NCBI GenBank assembly: GCA_028819255.1
Contig: JAPPMB010000009.1
Coordinates: forward strand, 1 to 56,521
From: Bryobacterales bacterium
GTDB taxonomy: Bacteria > Acidobacteriota > Terriglobia > Bryobacterales > UBA6623
Reading direction: 5' to 3'
Length of the DNA stretch: 56,521 nucleotides
How positions within the stretch are numbered: the stretch's first letter is position 1; the number at the start of each line of letters is the position of its first letter. Of the stretch, positions 26,709 to 35,980 are shown one piece after another. Under the pieces are notes generated by a model. It made no database searches. It saw only the letters and a list, made by a program, of their open reading frames with translations, and was not told where the DNA came from. A program made the translations under genes and the position numbers.

Positions 26709-28226
26709 CTACGGCAGGTTCTCGTCGAGTTCCACATGGTTTGCGGCGTCGGACTTGTGAAATCGGCCTTCGGGGATCTCCACAAGGCGGCGCTCCGATG
26801 CCGGCAGGTCGCTCCACAGAATGGTCGCGCGCGGCACGGGATCCGCCGGCAAGAGTCTCGACAGGCGCTGTTTGGTCCCGGCATGCCCGGGCCTCTCGGC
26901 CAAGTTCTCCCATTCCATGGGATCGTTCTCGTGGTCGTAGAGCTCCTCTCCGTCCGGGTGGCGCGTATAGCGCCAGCGCTCCGTCCGAACCGTCATGCTG
27001 TCGGGGCTTCGGCTCGTGATCGCCGGCTTGTCCCATGCGGCGTCGGGCTCGGCAAGAAGCGGGCGCAGGCTGCGCCCCTCCAGCTCGGGCCGCTTCGGCA
27101 GCCCGCACAGATCGACCAGCGTCGGGTAGACGTCAAGCAGCTCGACGGTGCGCTCGGATGTCCGGTTGCGCGCGGACACGCCCGGACCGGCCATCATCAT
27201 GACGACGCGTGCAGACCTCTCCCACAGGGTGAACTTGCGCCACTGGCGCTTCTCGCCCAGCTGCCAGCCGTGGTCGCTCCAGACCACGACGATGGTGTCG
27301 TGCGCGTTGGGACCGCTCTCGAGAGCGCGAAGGACCCGTCCCACGTTCGCGTCCGCGTAGTTGATGCAGGCCAGGTAACCGGCCACGGCCTTGCGCCACT
27401 CTCCGTGGGAGGTGACTCTCTCGTGGTCGCGGAAACCTCGCAGCGCTGATTTAGGAACGTCTTCCTCGTCCCCTTCGAGGGTCGGCGGAAGCTCGGTGCT
27501 GCCGGCGGGGAACCTGCCGAAGTTCTCGCTGGGCGCGTACCAGGGCAGATGCGGACGGTAGAATCCGACCGCAAGGAAGAACGGCCGGCTGTGCTTTTTG
27601 GCGAGGTAGCTCTCGGCCCACTCCGCGAGCCTGCCGTCGGCGGTCTCGGCGACGGGCACATCCAGACCGCTCCAGTCAAAGTGGCCCGTTCTCGGAATTC
27701 CGTTGGCCGGCTTGCTCGGGGGATGCAGGAATCCCCGGAACTGAAAGTAGGCCTCCCAAGAGGCCGCCTCGTTCTGCGGACCGTGGAACGTCTTGCCCCC
27801 TCCGAGCACCTCGTAGCCGTGCAGCATGAAGTGCTGCGGCAACGTGACGGCGTCGGGCAATGCCTTGCGCCAGACCTCTCCATTGCCGTACACGCCGGAG
27901 GTCGACGGCCGAACTCCGGTCATTAGGCTGGTTCTAGAGGGGTTGCAGGAGGGCCCTTGGCAATAGGCCCGGGCAAAGGTGACGCCGCGCTCTGCAAGCC
28001 TTTTCAGATTCGGAGTCTTCGCCTGGGGGTGACCGCCCAGCGGCTCGATCCAGTCGTTGAGGTCGTCAACGCTGATGAACAGCACGTTCGGCCCGCTCGC
28101 CCGCGCCGCCTGTGCGAACGCGGGCACGGAGGGCAGTGCCGCCACCGACATCATGACGACAAGACAGAGCCGGCGTCCAAGCGCAGTGCGAGTCGACCTC
28201 AAGGGGACCTCGGAACCTGAGCGCAT
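26709..28226 (-). CDS. Secreted sulfatase (iduronate-2-sulfatase-like, Cys type)
   Basis: A 505-residue sulfatase of the alkaline phosphatase superfamily with a signal peptide (LCLVVMMSVAALPSVPAFAQA). Seen: metal site VDDLNDW (53-59), the CxPSR motif GPSCNPSRTSLMTG with Cys94 to be converted to formylglycine, GGGKTFHG, and VVVWSDHGWQLGEKRQW with the second metal site. The Cys form needs formylglycine-generating enzyme or an anaerobic SME; neither gene is visible here. The substrate is probably a sulfated polysaccharide. The ATG is only 2 bp after a TATGAT box, so the true start may lie downstream (TTG giving RSTRTALGRRL). Confidence 0.9.
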   Translation of the reverse strand: MRSGSEVPLRSTRTALGRRLCLVVMMSVAALPSVPAFAQAARASGPNVLFISVDDLNDWIEPLGGHPQAKTPNLKRLAERGVTFARAYCQGPSCNPSRTSLMTGVRPSTSGVYGNGEVWRKALPDAVTLPQHFMLHGYEVLGGGKTFHGPQNEAASWEAYFQFRGFLHPPSKPANGIPRTGHFDWSGLDVPVAETADGRLAEWAESYLAKKHSRPFFLAVGFYRPHLPWYAPSENFGRFPAGSTELPPTLEGDEEDVPKSALRGFRDHERVTSHGEWRKAVAGYLACINYADANVGRVLRALESGPNAHDTIVVVWSDHGWQLGEKRQWRKFTLWERSARVVMMMAGPGVSARNRTSERTVELLDVYPTLVDLCGLPKRPELEGRSLRPLLAEPDAAWDKPAITSRSPDSMTVRTERWRYTRHPDGEELYDHENDPMEWENLAERPGHAGTKQRLSRLLPADPVPRATILWSDLPASERRLVEIPEGRFHKSDAANHVELDENLP

Positions 28227-28771
28227 GAATCATAGCACCCACTGCGGGCAGACTCCGGAATGCTCCCGTGCCGCGGGTCGCGCAGCGGGATGGCGCACGA
28301 GGCTGGCCTCCAGGAAATGCACATCCCGGGGTCTTCCCGGAGGCACCGAGTTGCTGCCGACCGCGACCGCTCACAAGGGATGGGACGGGTGGGGCTCTCA
28401 AAGCGGATCCGAGGCGAGCTTGCGGACCGGGGGGCTGACCGGCGAAGTCGACCGGCTCGTTGCTGCAATCCTGCCCGAGGGTGTGGTCAGGACGCCCTGA
28501 TGCGGACGGACTCGCCCAAGGCGGGCGACGTTGCGGACTGGGCTCACTGCGACTTGTTGGCCGCCTTGGCGCGCCTCTCGGGCCGCTCCACAGGAGCGCC
28601 CACCGGACCCGTCGCCCCTCGAGATCTCACGGGTCCCGGGTCCCGCTCACGGCCCGTCGGCACAGCCGGGCCGAACCGCCATGCACCCGCTTCGCGCCCC
28701 GAGTCGTCCAGCTTGCTTCTCGTGCCGGTTGGGTTCCCCACGCAGAGCGCTGCCGGGCCGCTGTCTGTGAC
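28227..28771. other. Intergenic stretch with no recognisable gene
   Basis: Open frames here translate to low-complexity Arg/Gly/Pro-rich sequence and none resembles a known family. The long plus-strand frame running into the DUF454 gene is not convincingly coding before about 28772. I see no terminator with a T-run and no repeat. Confidence 0.4.
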
Positions 28772-29296
28772 ATGCTGGAAGGCCGTCAGCGGTTCGGTGT
28801 CGAGGCTGTCGCACGCCAGTGGTCGTCCCCGGCCCCCGATTGGACGGCGATCCGAGCATTGCCCGATCCGACTGCGAGACAGGGGCCTGGCAACGCTAGC
28901 CAGCCCATTCCTTCAACGGGTCCGCGCCGCTGGCTCTTCCTGGCTCTTGGGTTCGTATTCACCGGGCTCGGGGGCATCGGCGTCATCCTTCCCGGCATCC
29001 CTACGACGCCCTTCCTTCTTCTGGCCAGCTATTGCTTCGTGCGCTCGTCACCCCGGCTTCACCAGTGGCTGCTCGACTCGAAGACCTTCGGCCCCCTGCT
29101 CCGGGACTGGCAACGGCACCGGGGCGTCAAGCGCCGCGTCAAGCGTGTCGCAATTGCCGGGTGCGCGATCACCATAACCCTGTCGATCGCTCTCGGCGGC
29201 CTTCCCTGGCCGGGGCGGATTCTCGTTGCCCTGGCCGGTGCCTACGGGATCTGGTTCGTCGCACGCTTGCCCGTGGTTCCGGACGGCCCTTCCTAG
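28772..29296 (+). CDS. DUF454/YbaN-family inner membrane protein
   Basis: The C-terminal 125 residues match the small DUF454 (YbaN) family: RRWLFLALGFVFTGLGGIGV, LPGIPTTPFLLLASYCFVRSS, and LHQWLLDSKTFGPLLRDWQ, then hydrophobic AIAGCAITITLSIALGGLPW. These make two to three membrane segments; the LPGIPTTPFLLLA signature is diagnostic. Function of the family is unknown. The start is uncertain: ATG 28772 gives 174 residues with about 50 unconserved ones, while TTG 28859 gives a length near the usual 125-145. It lies 40 bp before the next sulfatase. Confidence 0.8.
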   Translation: MLEGRQRFGVEAVARQWSSPAPDWTAIRALPDPTARQGPGNASQPIPSTGPRRWLFLALGFVFTGLGGIGVILPGIPTTPFLLLASYCFVRSSPRLHQWLLDSKTFGPLLRDWQRHRGVKRRVKRVAIAGCAITITLSIALGGLPWPGRILVALAGAYGIWFVARLPVVPDGPS

Positions 29297-29322
29297 GGCG
29301 GACGGTCCGGATCTGCGGGAAG

Positions 29323-29328
29323 TACAAT
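29323..29328 (+). promoter_or_regulatory. -10 box directly before a sulfatase start
   Basis: TACAAT ends 8 bp before the ATG of the sulfatase gene. Transcription would begin at or next to the start codon. No Shine-Dalgarno sequence lies between box and ATG. Confidence 0.5.
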
Positions 29329-29336
29329 GCCCGGTA

Positions 29337-30779
29337 ATGGCGTTGTTCCGCCTGGCGCTCGCCGCCCTGATCGTCGCGACCGCGACGGCCCCCTGCGCAG
29401 CGCAGGAACTGCCCAACTTCGTGGTGATCCTCGCCGACGACCTCGGATACGGGGATCTGTCCTGCTACGGCAACCGGCACATTCGGACGCCCAATCTGGA
29501 CCGCATGGCGGACGAGGGCATCCGGCTCACCAGCTTCTACGCACAAAACGTCTGCGGCCCCTCCAGGGCCGCACTCCTAACGGGTTGCTATCCGATTCGG
29601 CTTGCCGAGCCCGGCAACACGAAGGGCGCCCACACGGTTCTGCACCCCGGCGAGGAGACGATCGCCGAGGTTCTCAAGCGCCGGGGATACGTGAGCGGCC
29701 TGGTCGGAAAGTGGCACCTGTCGGGGAGGGGCGCCCACCGGCGAGGTCCGGGCACGGGGCCCTACAGGGAAGAGCTGCAGCCCAACCAGCAGGGATTCGA
29801 CTACTTCTTCGGAACCCCCGCGCACAACGGCACCACGCGCAAGGCCGATTCCAAGAGCTGGATCACCGAACTGATGCGCAACGGCGAGGTGATCGAAAGC
29901 CCGACCGACCTGAACCTGCTCACGAAGCGCTATACCGGGGAAGCGGTCCGCTTCATCGAGAGGAACCGGAACCGCCCCTTCTTCCTCTACCTGTCACACA
30001 CCATGCCCCATGTCCCGCTGGGCGCGTCGTCCAGGTTCCGTGGCCGGTCGGAGCGTGGTCTGTACGGCGATGTCGTCGAGGAGGTCGACTGGAGCGTCGG
30101 CCAGGTCCTGGACTCTCTTCGCAGGCTCGGCCTCGATGGCCGTACGCTGGTGGTCTTCACCTCGGACAACGGGCCCTGGATCGAGAGCCATCTCGGGGAC
30201 CACGGCGGGAGCGCTGCGCCCCTGCGGGGTTGGAAGATGACCGCTTGGGAGGGCGGGTTGCGAGTTCCCGGGATCATTCGCTGGCCCGGGAGGATCGTTG
30301 CCGGCGAGGTGAGCGACGAGATGGCGTCCACGCTCGATCTGCTGCCCACGTTCGCCGCGATTGCCGGGGCCTCTCTGCCGGACGGCCGAAGGCTGGACGG
30401 CCTCGATCTCTGGCCTTGGCTCTCGGGCCGTGTCGACCGCAGCCCGAGGGACACTTTCCTTTACTATGTGTACACGCATCTGCAAGCCGTTCGGGACCGG
30501 CGCTGGAAGCTCGTCCTGAAGCGGCCCGCAGACCCGCCTTGGACCAGTTGGTACGGACGCATGATCGACGCCGTCCGCACGACGGAGCTGTACGACCTCC
30601 GGTTCGACTGGGGCGAGAGCCGAAACGTGGCCGAGCAGAACGGCGCGATCGTGCAGCGCCTGACGGGTCTCGTCGAGGAGGCCAGGTCCGAGCTTGGAGA
30701 CTACGACGCGACCGGATCGGGCGCTCGCTTCCTCGATGCCGGTCCGCCTCGGCCGGACATGGATCGGTGGAGAGACTGA
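29337..30779 (+). CDS. Secreted arylsulfatase (Cys type)
   Basis: A 480-residue sulfatase with a signal peptide (LFRLALAALIVATATAPCAAQ). Seen: VVILADDLGYGDLSCYG with the first metal-binding Asp pair, NVCGPSRAALLTG with Cys73 of the CxPSR motif, GKWHL, the HTMPHVPL stretch and VVFTSDNGPW with the second metal site. This is the arylsulfatase A-like S1 pattern. It lies 40 bp after the DUF454 gene and 43 bp before chrA. TACAAT sits 8 bp before the ATG, suggesting a leaderless message. Activation again needs a formylglycine-generating enzyme not seen in this window. The natural substrate is unknown. Confidence 0.92.
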   Translation: MALFRLALAALIVATATAPCAAQELPNFVVILADDLGYGDLSCYGNRHIRTPNLDRMADEGIRLTSFYAQNVCGPSRAALLTGCYPIRLAEPGNTKGAHTVLHPGEETIAEVLKRRGYVSGLVGKWHLSGRGAHRRGPGTGPYREELQPNQQGFDYFFGTPAHNGTTRKADSKSWITELMRNGEVIESPTDLNLLTKRYTGEAVRFIERNRNRPFFLYLSHTMPHVPLGASSRFRGRSERGLYGDVVEEVDWSVGQVLDSLRRLGLDGRTLVVFTSDNGPWIESHLGDHGGSAAPLRGWKMTAWEGGLRVPGIIRWPGRIVAGEVSDEMASTLDLLPTFAAIAGASLPDGRRLDGLDLWPWLSGRVDRSPRDTFLYYVYTHLQAVRDRRWKLVLKRPADPPWTSWYGRMIDAVRTTELYDLRFDWGESRNVAEQNGAIVQRLTGLVEEARSELGDYDATGSGARFLDAGPPRPDMDRWRD

Positions 30780-30822
30780 TGTCCGTCCACCACTCATCAT
30801 CCGAGGGTCTGTGCCGGTCCGC

Positions 30823-31983
30823 ATGACGTTGAAGAAGGTCCGGGAATCGGGACGCCGTCTGCCGGAGATTGCGGCGGCATTCTTTCGCCTGGGCTGCGTC
30901 GCCTTCGGCGGCCCGGCGGCGCACCTGGCGCTGCTCGAGGACGAGTTCGTCTCGAGACGCGGCTGGATTGGCCGCCAGCGGTTCCTCGACCTGATGGGTG
31001 CGACCAATCTGATTCCGGGCCCGAACTCCACCGAAATGACAATGCACCTCGGATACGAGCGTGCCGGTCCGCCGGGGCTGTTCGCAGCCGGTCTGGGGTT
31101 TGTCCTTCCCTCGGCCATGATCACCGCCGGACTTGCGTGGGTCTACGTTCACGCAGGCTCTCTTCCCGCCGCCGAATCGGCACTCGCCGCCATTCGGCCA
31201 GCCGTGTTCGTGCTCATTCTCGGCGCGGTCTGGAAACTGGGGCGCAAGGCTGTTTCCGACTGGCGGCTCGGGGTCATCGCCGTGGGCGTTGGCGCGGCAG
31301 TGGTCGCCGGTGTCGGGGAGATTCCCGCACTCTTGTTGGGGGGCGTCTGCGGCGGCCTCGCGCTGCTGCTGCCGCGTCCTTCAGCCATCGCGTCGGCCCT
31401 GGCGCTCGCGCTCTGGAGCCCCGCAACTGTGCTCGCTGCAAGCGGAGAGGCGCCGAGCCTCGGCAAGCTGGGCCTGTTCTTCTTCAAGGTGGGTTGCGTC
31501 CTGTACGGTTCCGGGTACGTGCTGATCGCGTTCCTGGAGGGGGGGCTGGTCGAACAGCACGGCTGGGTGACACACCACGAGCTGCTCGATGCGATCGCCA
31601 TCGGACAGTTCACGCCGGGACCAGTGCTGACATCCGCGACGTTCCTCGGCTACCTCGTCGCCGGCTGGACAGGAGCTGCTGTCGCGACCGCCGGCATCTT
31701 CCTGCCGGGATTCGGCTTGGTCTGGGTTCTCAATCCCCTGGTGCGCCGACTCAGGGAATCCAGGACCACTGCGGCGTTTCTCGATGCGGTCAACGCGTCA
31801 GCCGTCGGTCTGATGGCGGCCGTTGCGATCGGCCTCGCGACCGCCTCCCTGAACACTGTGACTGCCTGTGTGTTCGCCGGGTGCGCGGCCGTCGGTCTCT
31901 TTGTCGTTCGCTGGCCTGCAGTGTGGGTCATCTCCGGTGCCGGCGCTCTGGGGCTGCTGTCGATGCTCGTGAAGCAGTTCTGA
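30823..31983 (+). CDS. chrA: Chromate transporter (ChrA, two-domain)
   Basis: A 386-residue membrane protein made of two homologous CHR domains. Seen: FFRLGCVAFGGPAAHLALLE at about 20-39 and its counterpart FFFKVGCVLYGSGYVLIAFLEGG near 220, with ATNLIPGPNSTEM and IAIGQFTPGPVLTSATFLG as the paired second motifs. Long-chain ChrA proteins efflux chromate by a proton antiport in studied species, but many members have untested substrates. The ATG is used because the domain begins 20 residues later; an upstream GTG (30811) is possible. The gene follows the sulfatase by 43 bp and may share its transcript. Confidence 0.9.
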   Translation: MTLKKVRESGRRLPEIAAAFFRLGCVAFGGPAAHLALLEDEFVSRRGWIGRQRFLDLMGATNLIPGPNSTEMTMHLGYERAGPPGLFAAGLGFVLPSAMITAGLAWVYVHAGSLPAAESALAAIRPAVFVLILGAVWKLGRKAVSDWRLGVIAVGVGAAVVAGVGEIPALLLGGVCGGLALLLPRPSAIASALALALWSPATVLAASGEAPSLGKLGLFFFKVGCVLYGSGYVLIAFLEGGLVEQHGWVTHHELLDAIAIGQFTPGPVLTSATFLGYLVAGWTGAAVATAGIFLPGFGLVWVLNPLVRRLRESRTTAAFLDAVNASAVGLMAAVAIGLATASLNTVTACVFAGCAAVGLFVVRWPAVWVISGAGALGLLSMLVKQF

Positions 31984-32130
31984 CCCCGACTCCGATCTGC
32001 CGTATGGGATCCCGAGCAACCCTTGCGCCACCGGGACCCGAAGGGCGTGACCGGCGCGGCGAAGAGGGTGCGGCCAACCAGCTGCCAGTCCGTGTGTCGA
32101 TACCTGCGGGCATCGGGATCTGGACGGGCA

Positions 32131-32150
32131 ATTCCCGTATCGTAGGGAAT
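32131..32150. promoter_or_regulatory. Inverted repeat upstream of DinB gene
   Basis: ATTCCC and GGGAAT form a perfect inverted repeat with an 8-bp centre (gtatcgta), 65 bp before the DinB-like gene. It may be an operator or part of a promoter; no regulator gene is adjacent. Confidence 0.35.
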
Positions 32151-32215
32151 GTTCAGGGTGATCGCCGAGAGAACGCGGCGAAGACGCTGGCCCTGAACGA
32201 AGACGGAGAAACGGA

Positions 32216-32722
32216 ATGAGCAAAGCAAGTGCTCCCTACGGGCGCCGGGAACGGATACTCGCCCGATTGGACTTCTCTTGGGGGGTGAGCGGCAGACACC
32301 TCGCCTACATCGCCGAGCAGGACATCTGGACGCAGCGATTCCGTCCGGGCGGTCCGCACGGGCTCTGGATCGCCGGCCACCTGGCATATTACGAGGCCGG
32401 TGCCGCGAACCTCTACAGGGGACTTGACGGCAACCCGCTGAGTTCCTGGAAGGACACCTTCGGGAACGGCAGCGCCTGTCATGACGATCGGTCGCGCTAC
32501 TCCGACCCCGCGGAGATACTCGAGCGTCTCAACAGCGGCAGGCAGGAGGCCCGGAGGGCCATCGCGGCACTCGGCGACGCCGACCTCGACCGGTCCGTCA
32601 ACAACGATCGGCTTGCGATCCGCGATCTGCAGTCGCAGATCGAGTTTCTGATCTGGCACGACTCCCATCACGCCGCCCAGCTGGGCGGCATCGTAAACAC
32701 CCACATGGACGGGCTCGCCTAG
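32216..32722 (+). CDS. DinB-family (DinB_2) putative metal-dependent enzyme
   Basis: A 168-residue four-helix-bundle protein of the DinB/YfiT superfamily. Seen: HGLWIAGHLAYYEAGAAN with His54, and the C-terminal IWHDSHHAAQLGGI with further histidines that would complete a metal site. Members include thiol transferases (bacillithiol, mycothiol) and many uncharacterised enzymes. CGGAGAAACGGA precedes the ATG closely. It is convergent with the VCBS gene 35 bp away. A specific reaction cannot be assigned. Confidence 0.8.
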   Translation: MSKASAPYGRRERILARLDFSWGVSGRHLAYIAEQDIWTQRFRPGGPHGLWIAGHLAYYEAGAANLYRGLDGNPLSSWKDTFGNGSACHDDRSRYSDPAEILERLNSGRQEARRAIAALGDADLDRSVNNDRLAIRDLQSQIEFLIWHDSHHAAQLGGIVNTHMDGLA

Positions 32723-32757
32723 CGGGACGCGGGGCCGGCGTTTCCGCCGCAGGCCGC

Positions 32758-33957
32758 CTACTCGAGGACGGGCTTCAGGCCTTCGTTCCAGTAGACCTTC
32801 AGGTTGTGGGTCGCACGCCCGGCTGCCACGATTTCCGGTCTGCCGTCGCCATTGAGATCGGCCACCGTCAAATCCTCGGTGGCCATGCCGCCCCAGTCCA
32901 CGATCTGGACATCCCCGGTTCCGGGGTCGTAGACGGCGACGCCGGGCCGATCGTAGGGCATGCTGCCCTTGAGCCGCCAGCCGAATGCCAGTTCCTCGTC
33001 TCCGTCCCCGTCGAGGTCGGCCGTCCAGAGCGCGTGGCCGCCATTCAGCCGTTTGACAACGGGCTCCCGCTTCCACGGTTCGTGCGGGTCGTCGGGCTCG
33101 CTGTAGATCACGATATTGTTGGCATGCCACGGCTCAACGGTGGCAATGTAGCGCTTGCCCGAAGCCAGCGTCCCAAGCTTGACCTCGCCCGCGCCCCGAA
33201 TCGATTCTCCTTGGAAACCCGCCCCCAGCCGCGTTCGGACCCACTTTCCGCCGCCGTTCCGGTCCAGCAGGTGGACCCCCTCATAGGAGGCCACGAGCAG
33301 CTCCTCTGCCGGGTCGTCGTCGAAGTTGAGCACCCAGAAGTTGTGCATGATGTGGAATGAGTCGTCGACGACTTCGACGGCCCACGGTTCGGCGGCCGGA
33401 CTCCCGGATGGCGACATCGCGAGCAGCCTCACGCCGTTTCCAACCCAGTGCTTCGGACCGCTTGTGCCCCGGCCATGGAGAGGCGCGACGATCAGCTCGG
33501 GCCGTTCGTCCCCGTCGGTGTCGGCCCAGCGCATCCGATGGGTCGTGGGCTCGTTGCCGAGCGGATGCAGGGCCCACTCGGCGTGGGGATCCCGCGAGCG
33601 CTCGATCCATTGCAGCGTGCCTCCACCCTGCGTGTCGCTCGGTCGCCAGGCGGCGCCGATGGCGAAGTCGATCTTTCCGTCGCCCGTGATGTCGTGGGCC
33701 GCAATCGCCACGTTGTCCGCTTCGGTCTCGCCGTCAAGGATGACCCGCTTCTTCCAGTCGGGGTTGCTCCACCAGATGACCTGGGTCTCGTTCAGGGCGA
33801 CGATGTCGGTGTCACCGTCGCCATCCACATCCTCGCAGAGGACGGCGTATCCGATGCCCAGCTCGTCCTCGATTTGCTGGTGCCGGAAGTGGATCGCGCC
33901 GGTTGCGGAGCCGGCGGTGACTGCAAGAAGCACGGAGCAGAGGGCTGGGGCCTTCAT
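32758..33957 (-). CDS. Secreted FG-GAP/VCBS-repeat protein (paralogue of the one near 10 kb)
   Basis: A 399-residue protein with a signal peptide (MKAPALCSVLLAVTAGSATG) and calcium-type repeat loops DVDGDGDTDIVALN, DITGDGKIDFAIG, DTDGDERPELIVAP, DLDGDGDEELAFG and DLNGDGRPEIVAAG. A seven-bladed propeller is likely. It is related to the VCBS protein encoded at 9721-10911 (shared IVEPWH-type and closing YWNE/WYEN features). The ATG at the signal peptide is chosen; a longer frame starts 66 nt upstream. TATTCT lies 6 bp before the ATG and there is no Shine-Dalgarno, the same leaderless-type layout as its paralogue. Binding partner unknown. Confidence 0.85.
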   Translation of the reverse strand: MKAPALCSVLLAVTAGSATGAIHFRHQQIEDELGIGYAVLCEDVDGDGDTDIVALNETQVIWWSNPDWKKRVILDGETEADNVAIAAHDITGDGKIDFAIGAAWRPSDTQGGGTLQWIERSRDPHAEWALHPLGNEPTTHRMRWADTDGDERPELIVAPLHGRGTSGPKHWVGNGVRLLAMSPSGSPAAEPWAVEVVDDSFHIMHNFWVLNFDDDPAEELLVASYEGVHLLDRNGGGKWVRTRLGAGFQGESIRGAGEVKLGTLASGKRYIATVEPWHANNIVIYSEPDDPHEPWKREPVVKRLNGGHALWTADLDGDGDEELAFGWRLKGSMPYDRPGVAVYDPGTGDVQIVDWGGMATEDLTVADLNGDGRPEIVAAGRATHNLKVYWNEGLKPVLE

Positions 33958-34194
33958 GGCGACAGAATAGCAGCGGCGGAGCTCGCCAGCGTGCCCTCCC
34001 TCCGTCGACTGCGGAATCATCAAGTACCGAGTGACCGCACGTGTCGGCTATGGAATCACTTCGAGCGCAGACGGCCGGGACCGAGCGGCTGAGCGTCAGG
34101 TCCGTGATGCTCCGACATTGGTGCCGCTCGTGCCCGAGGGTTGCGGGCCCTCGCCGCCCGCCCCAGGGGGTGCCGCACATCTGCTCAGTCGAAG

Positions 34195-35375
34195 TTACGG
34201 TACACCGGCTTGCCTCCATCTCTCCAGACACAGGCGAATGTCATTCGCTACTTCGGCCACTTCCTGCGGAACTCTGGTCTCGATGCCGAGTTCCTCACGC
34301 AATGCGGTGACCAACGGGAACAAGCGATTGACCATCGGTGACGATTCAATCAAGTCAAGGATCCTATCCGGTCCGAATCTGACGGCGGACGCCATAAGCC
34401 CTTCAATGCACATCGCCGGGAGGGGTTTGAGCGATTGGAGCAAGTCGAGCATTTCCCCTAGATCCGACTCGCACTCAGAGTGGTTCCGGGACGCAATGCA
34501 GCCCTCCGCCCGAAGAAGGCATGCGAGCACGAGACTCTCCTTAGGCATTGAGGGGAAGTCATCTAGGACCACTCCCGCAGTTGTGATCGAAGATTGCGAG
34601 TGGCCGGCACGCAATTCATCCTCCGCTTTTTCCAGCAGATCGAACTGCAGAATCCTAAGAAAGGAGGGAGATTGGCTTGTGCCCATCCGATCCTCGTAGT
34701 GGTCCATGGCGATCTGGCCGTGTGTTCCCAGCATGTCCTCGGGACAAGCAACATCGGCGTCTTCGAGCGTGGCGTTGGGACTCCCCGTCATTCTCAGATG
34801 CCTGTGCAGGGCATCGAAGAACTGCTGCACATGGCCGCTGCCTCGACGTTCTCGGCACGCAGACGATCGCCTCGCCCTCTCAGAATTCTGTTCGCCAGAA
34901 GCGGCAACTCGTCAACCGCGAGCACAACGACGTCACTGCCCATGGTCAGGTTCGCCGGGAGCCGGTCTCCCATTCGCTTCCAGTTGCTGCTGTGAACTCT
35001 AGCCCGCACCTGGACTTTCACTTCGCTGTATTCGGCGCTCAGTCCAAAGGTCCTCAGCCTCCGGAGCCAAGCGGACGAATGCAGCTCGGCTCGCTGTCGA
35101 GGCAAGAGCAGAGACCGCGTTTCCAAAGAGATTTCGACGATTGCGTCCGCTGGGGCCCTGGCATCTTCGAGGTCAACAAAGACCGTCCTGATCCCCTCGG
35201 AGTCGTCCAGAATGCGCGGCAATTGGCGGACGAGACTCGTCTTCCCCACCCGTGGCTGGGCGGTGATCAGCGTGTGGGCTCACTCACGGACATGATCCTG
35301 CAAGGCAGTGAGGTCGTCCTCGCGGTTGAGGAACCGTTCGCTATCGACCCAGTTGCTTACGGTCTTCGTGAGCAC
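34195..35375 (-). pseudogene. Decayed P-loop ATPase gene (nonsense plus frameshift)
   Basis: Starting at GTG 35375, the frame reads WVDSERFLNREDDLTAL, hits TGA at 35280-35282, then continues in frame as TLITAQPRVGKTSLVRQL, a Walker A motif of a common bacterial AAA/ORC-like ATPase group, and later VVVLAVDELPLLANRIL (Walker B). Near 34830 the match moves to another frame (QQFFDALHRHLRM), and the expected segment after Walker B is missing, so an internal deletion is likely. The 34195-34800 part stays open for 200 residues (AEDELRAG, MCIEGLMASAVRFGPDRIL) and may be an intact C-terminal domain. Lower GC than flanking genes suggests acquired DNA. A sequencing error could explain one defect but hardly all. 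Confidence 0.7.
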
Positions 35376-35412
35376 GTGCCGTCCTCGCGGCCGCCCGCCC
35401 CCCAACGCTCTT

Positions 35413-35436
35413 GTTGGCAACAAGAAAGTTGGCAAC
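35413..35436. promoter_or_regulatory. Twin palindromic GTTGGCAAC sites
   Basis: GTTGGCAAC occurs at 35413-35421 and 35428-35436, spaced 15 bp start to start. Each is a 9-bp palindrome with arms GTTG/CAAC. They lie 38 bp upstream of the decayed ATPase start, a position suited to an operator. No regulator gene is next to them. Confidence 0.5.
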
Positions 35437-35980
35437 ACTTATGCGGGCAATCTCTGGCGCGAACGTCAAGGTTGAACGGCTTCGGCTGCGCATTCCTCGG
35501 ATCCGAACCCTCTATCGCCCAGCGCTACCGGAGGATTCCCGTCAAGCGCCACTAGGACCGAGCTGGGCGTAGCCCGGGTCAGCCATCGCGCCTGCGGACA
35601 TCGTCATTCCCCTTTTTGCCTGTAGCGCGTCCATAAAAGTCCCCTCAGCTCACCTCGGAGAGTCGAGGGATTGTTCTACGAGTTCTGTGCAAGAGCGTCT
35701 GGCCTGCGGGTTGGTCCCAGGTCTGCTCCCGGTGATCGATCCTCCAACCCCGAGGAGGACGATGCTGCATACAGTCGCTGACCGATCCCGGGTGCAGAGT
35801 CCGGCCCGCAGCGGCCGGATTTGCAGGAATTCCGGATCATTGCGATGCCACGTGGGCACGCGTACCAAGGCCCTTTCTACCAGCAATGGACCGCCTTGGA
35901 GTCCGGTGGGGCGGTGCTCCAGGCTTCCCTCGCGGAACCTGTACTTGCCTGCTTCCCCCGCGGTGCGTCCGTGGGGCCGA
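35437..35980. other. Intergenic stretch, possible gene remnants
   Basis: No intact gene is recognised. A plus-strand frame of about 100 codons (35821 onward, beginning with TTG) reads EFRIIAMPRGHAYQGPFYQ and looks more protein-like than its surroundings, but it has a stop just upstream, overlaps the end of the FAD oxidoreductase on the other strand, and matches no family I know. It may be a remnant of an older gene. Confidence 0.35.

Noticed and set aside
28229..28234. TATGAT before the sulfatase at 28226 as another leaderless start
   Set aside because: Only 2 bp separate the box from the ATG, so transcription would start inside the codon or beyond; kept out of the leaderless set.
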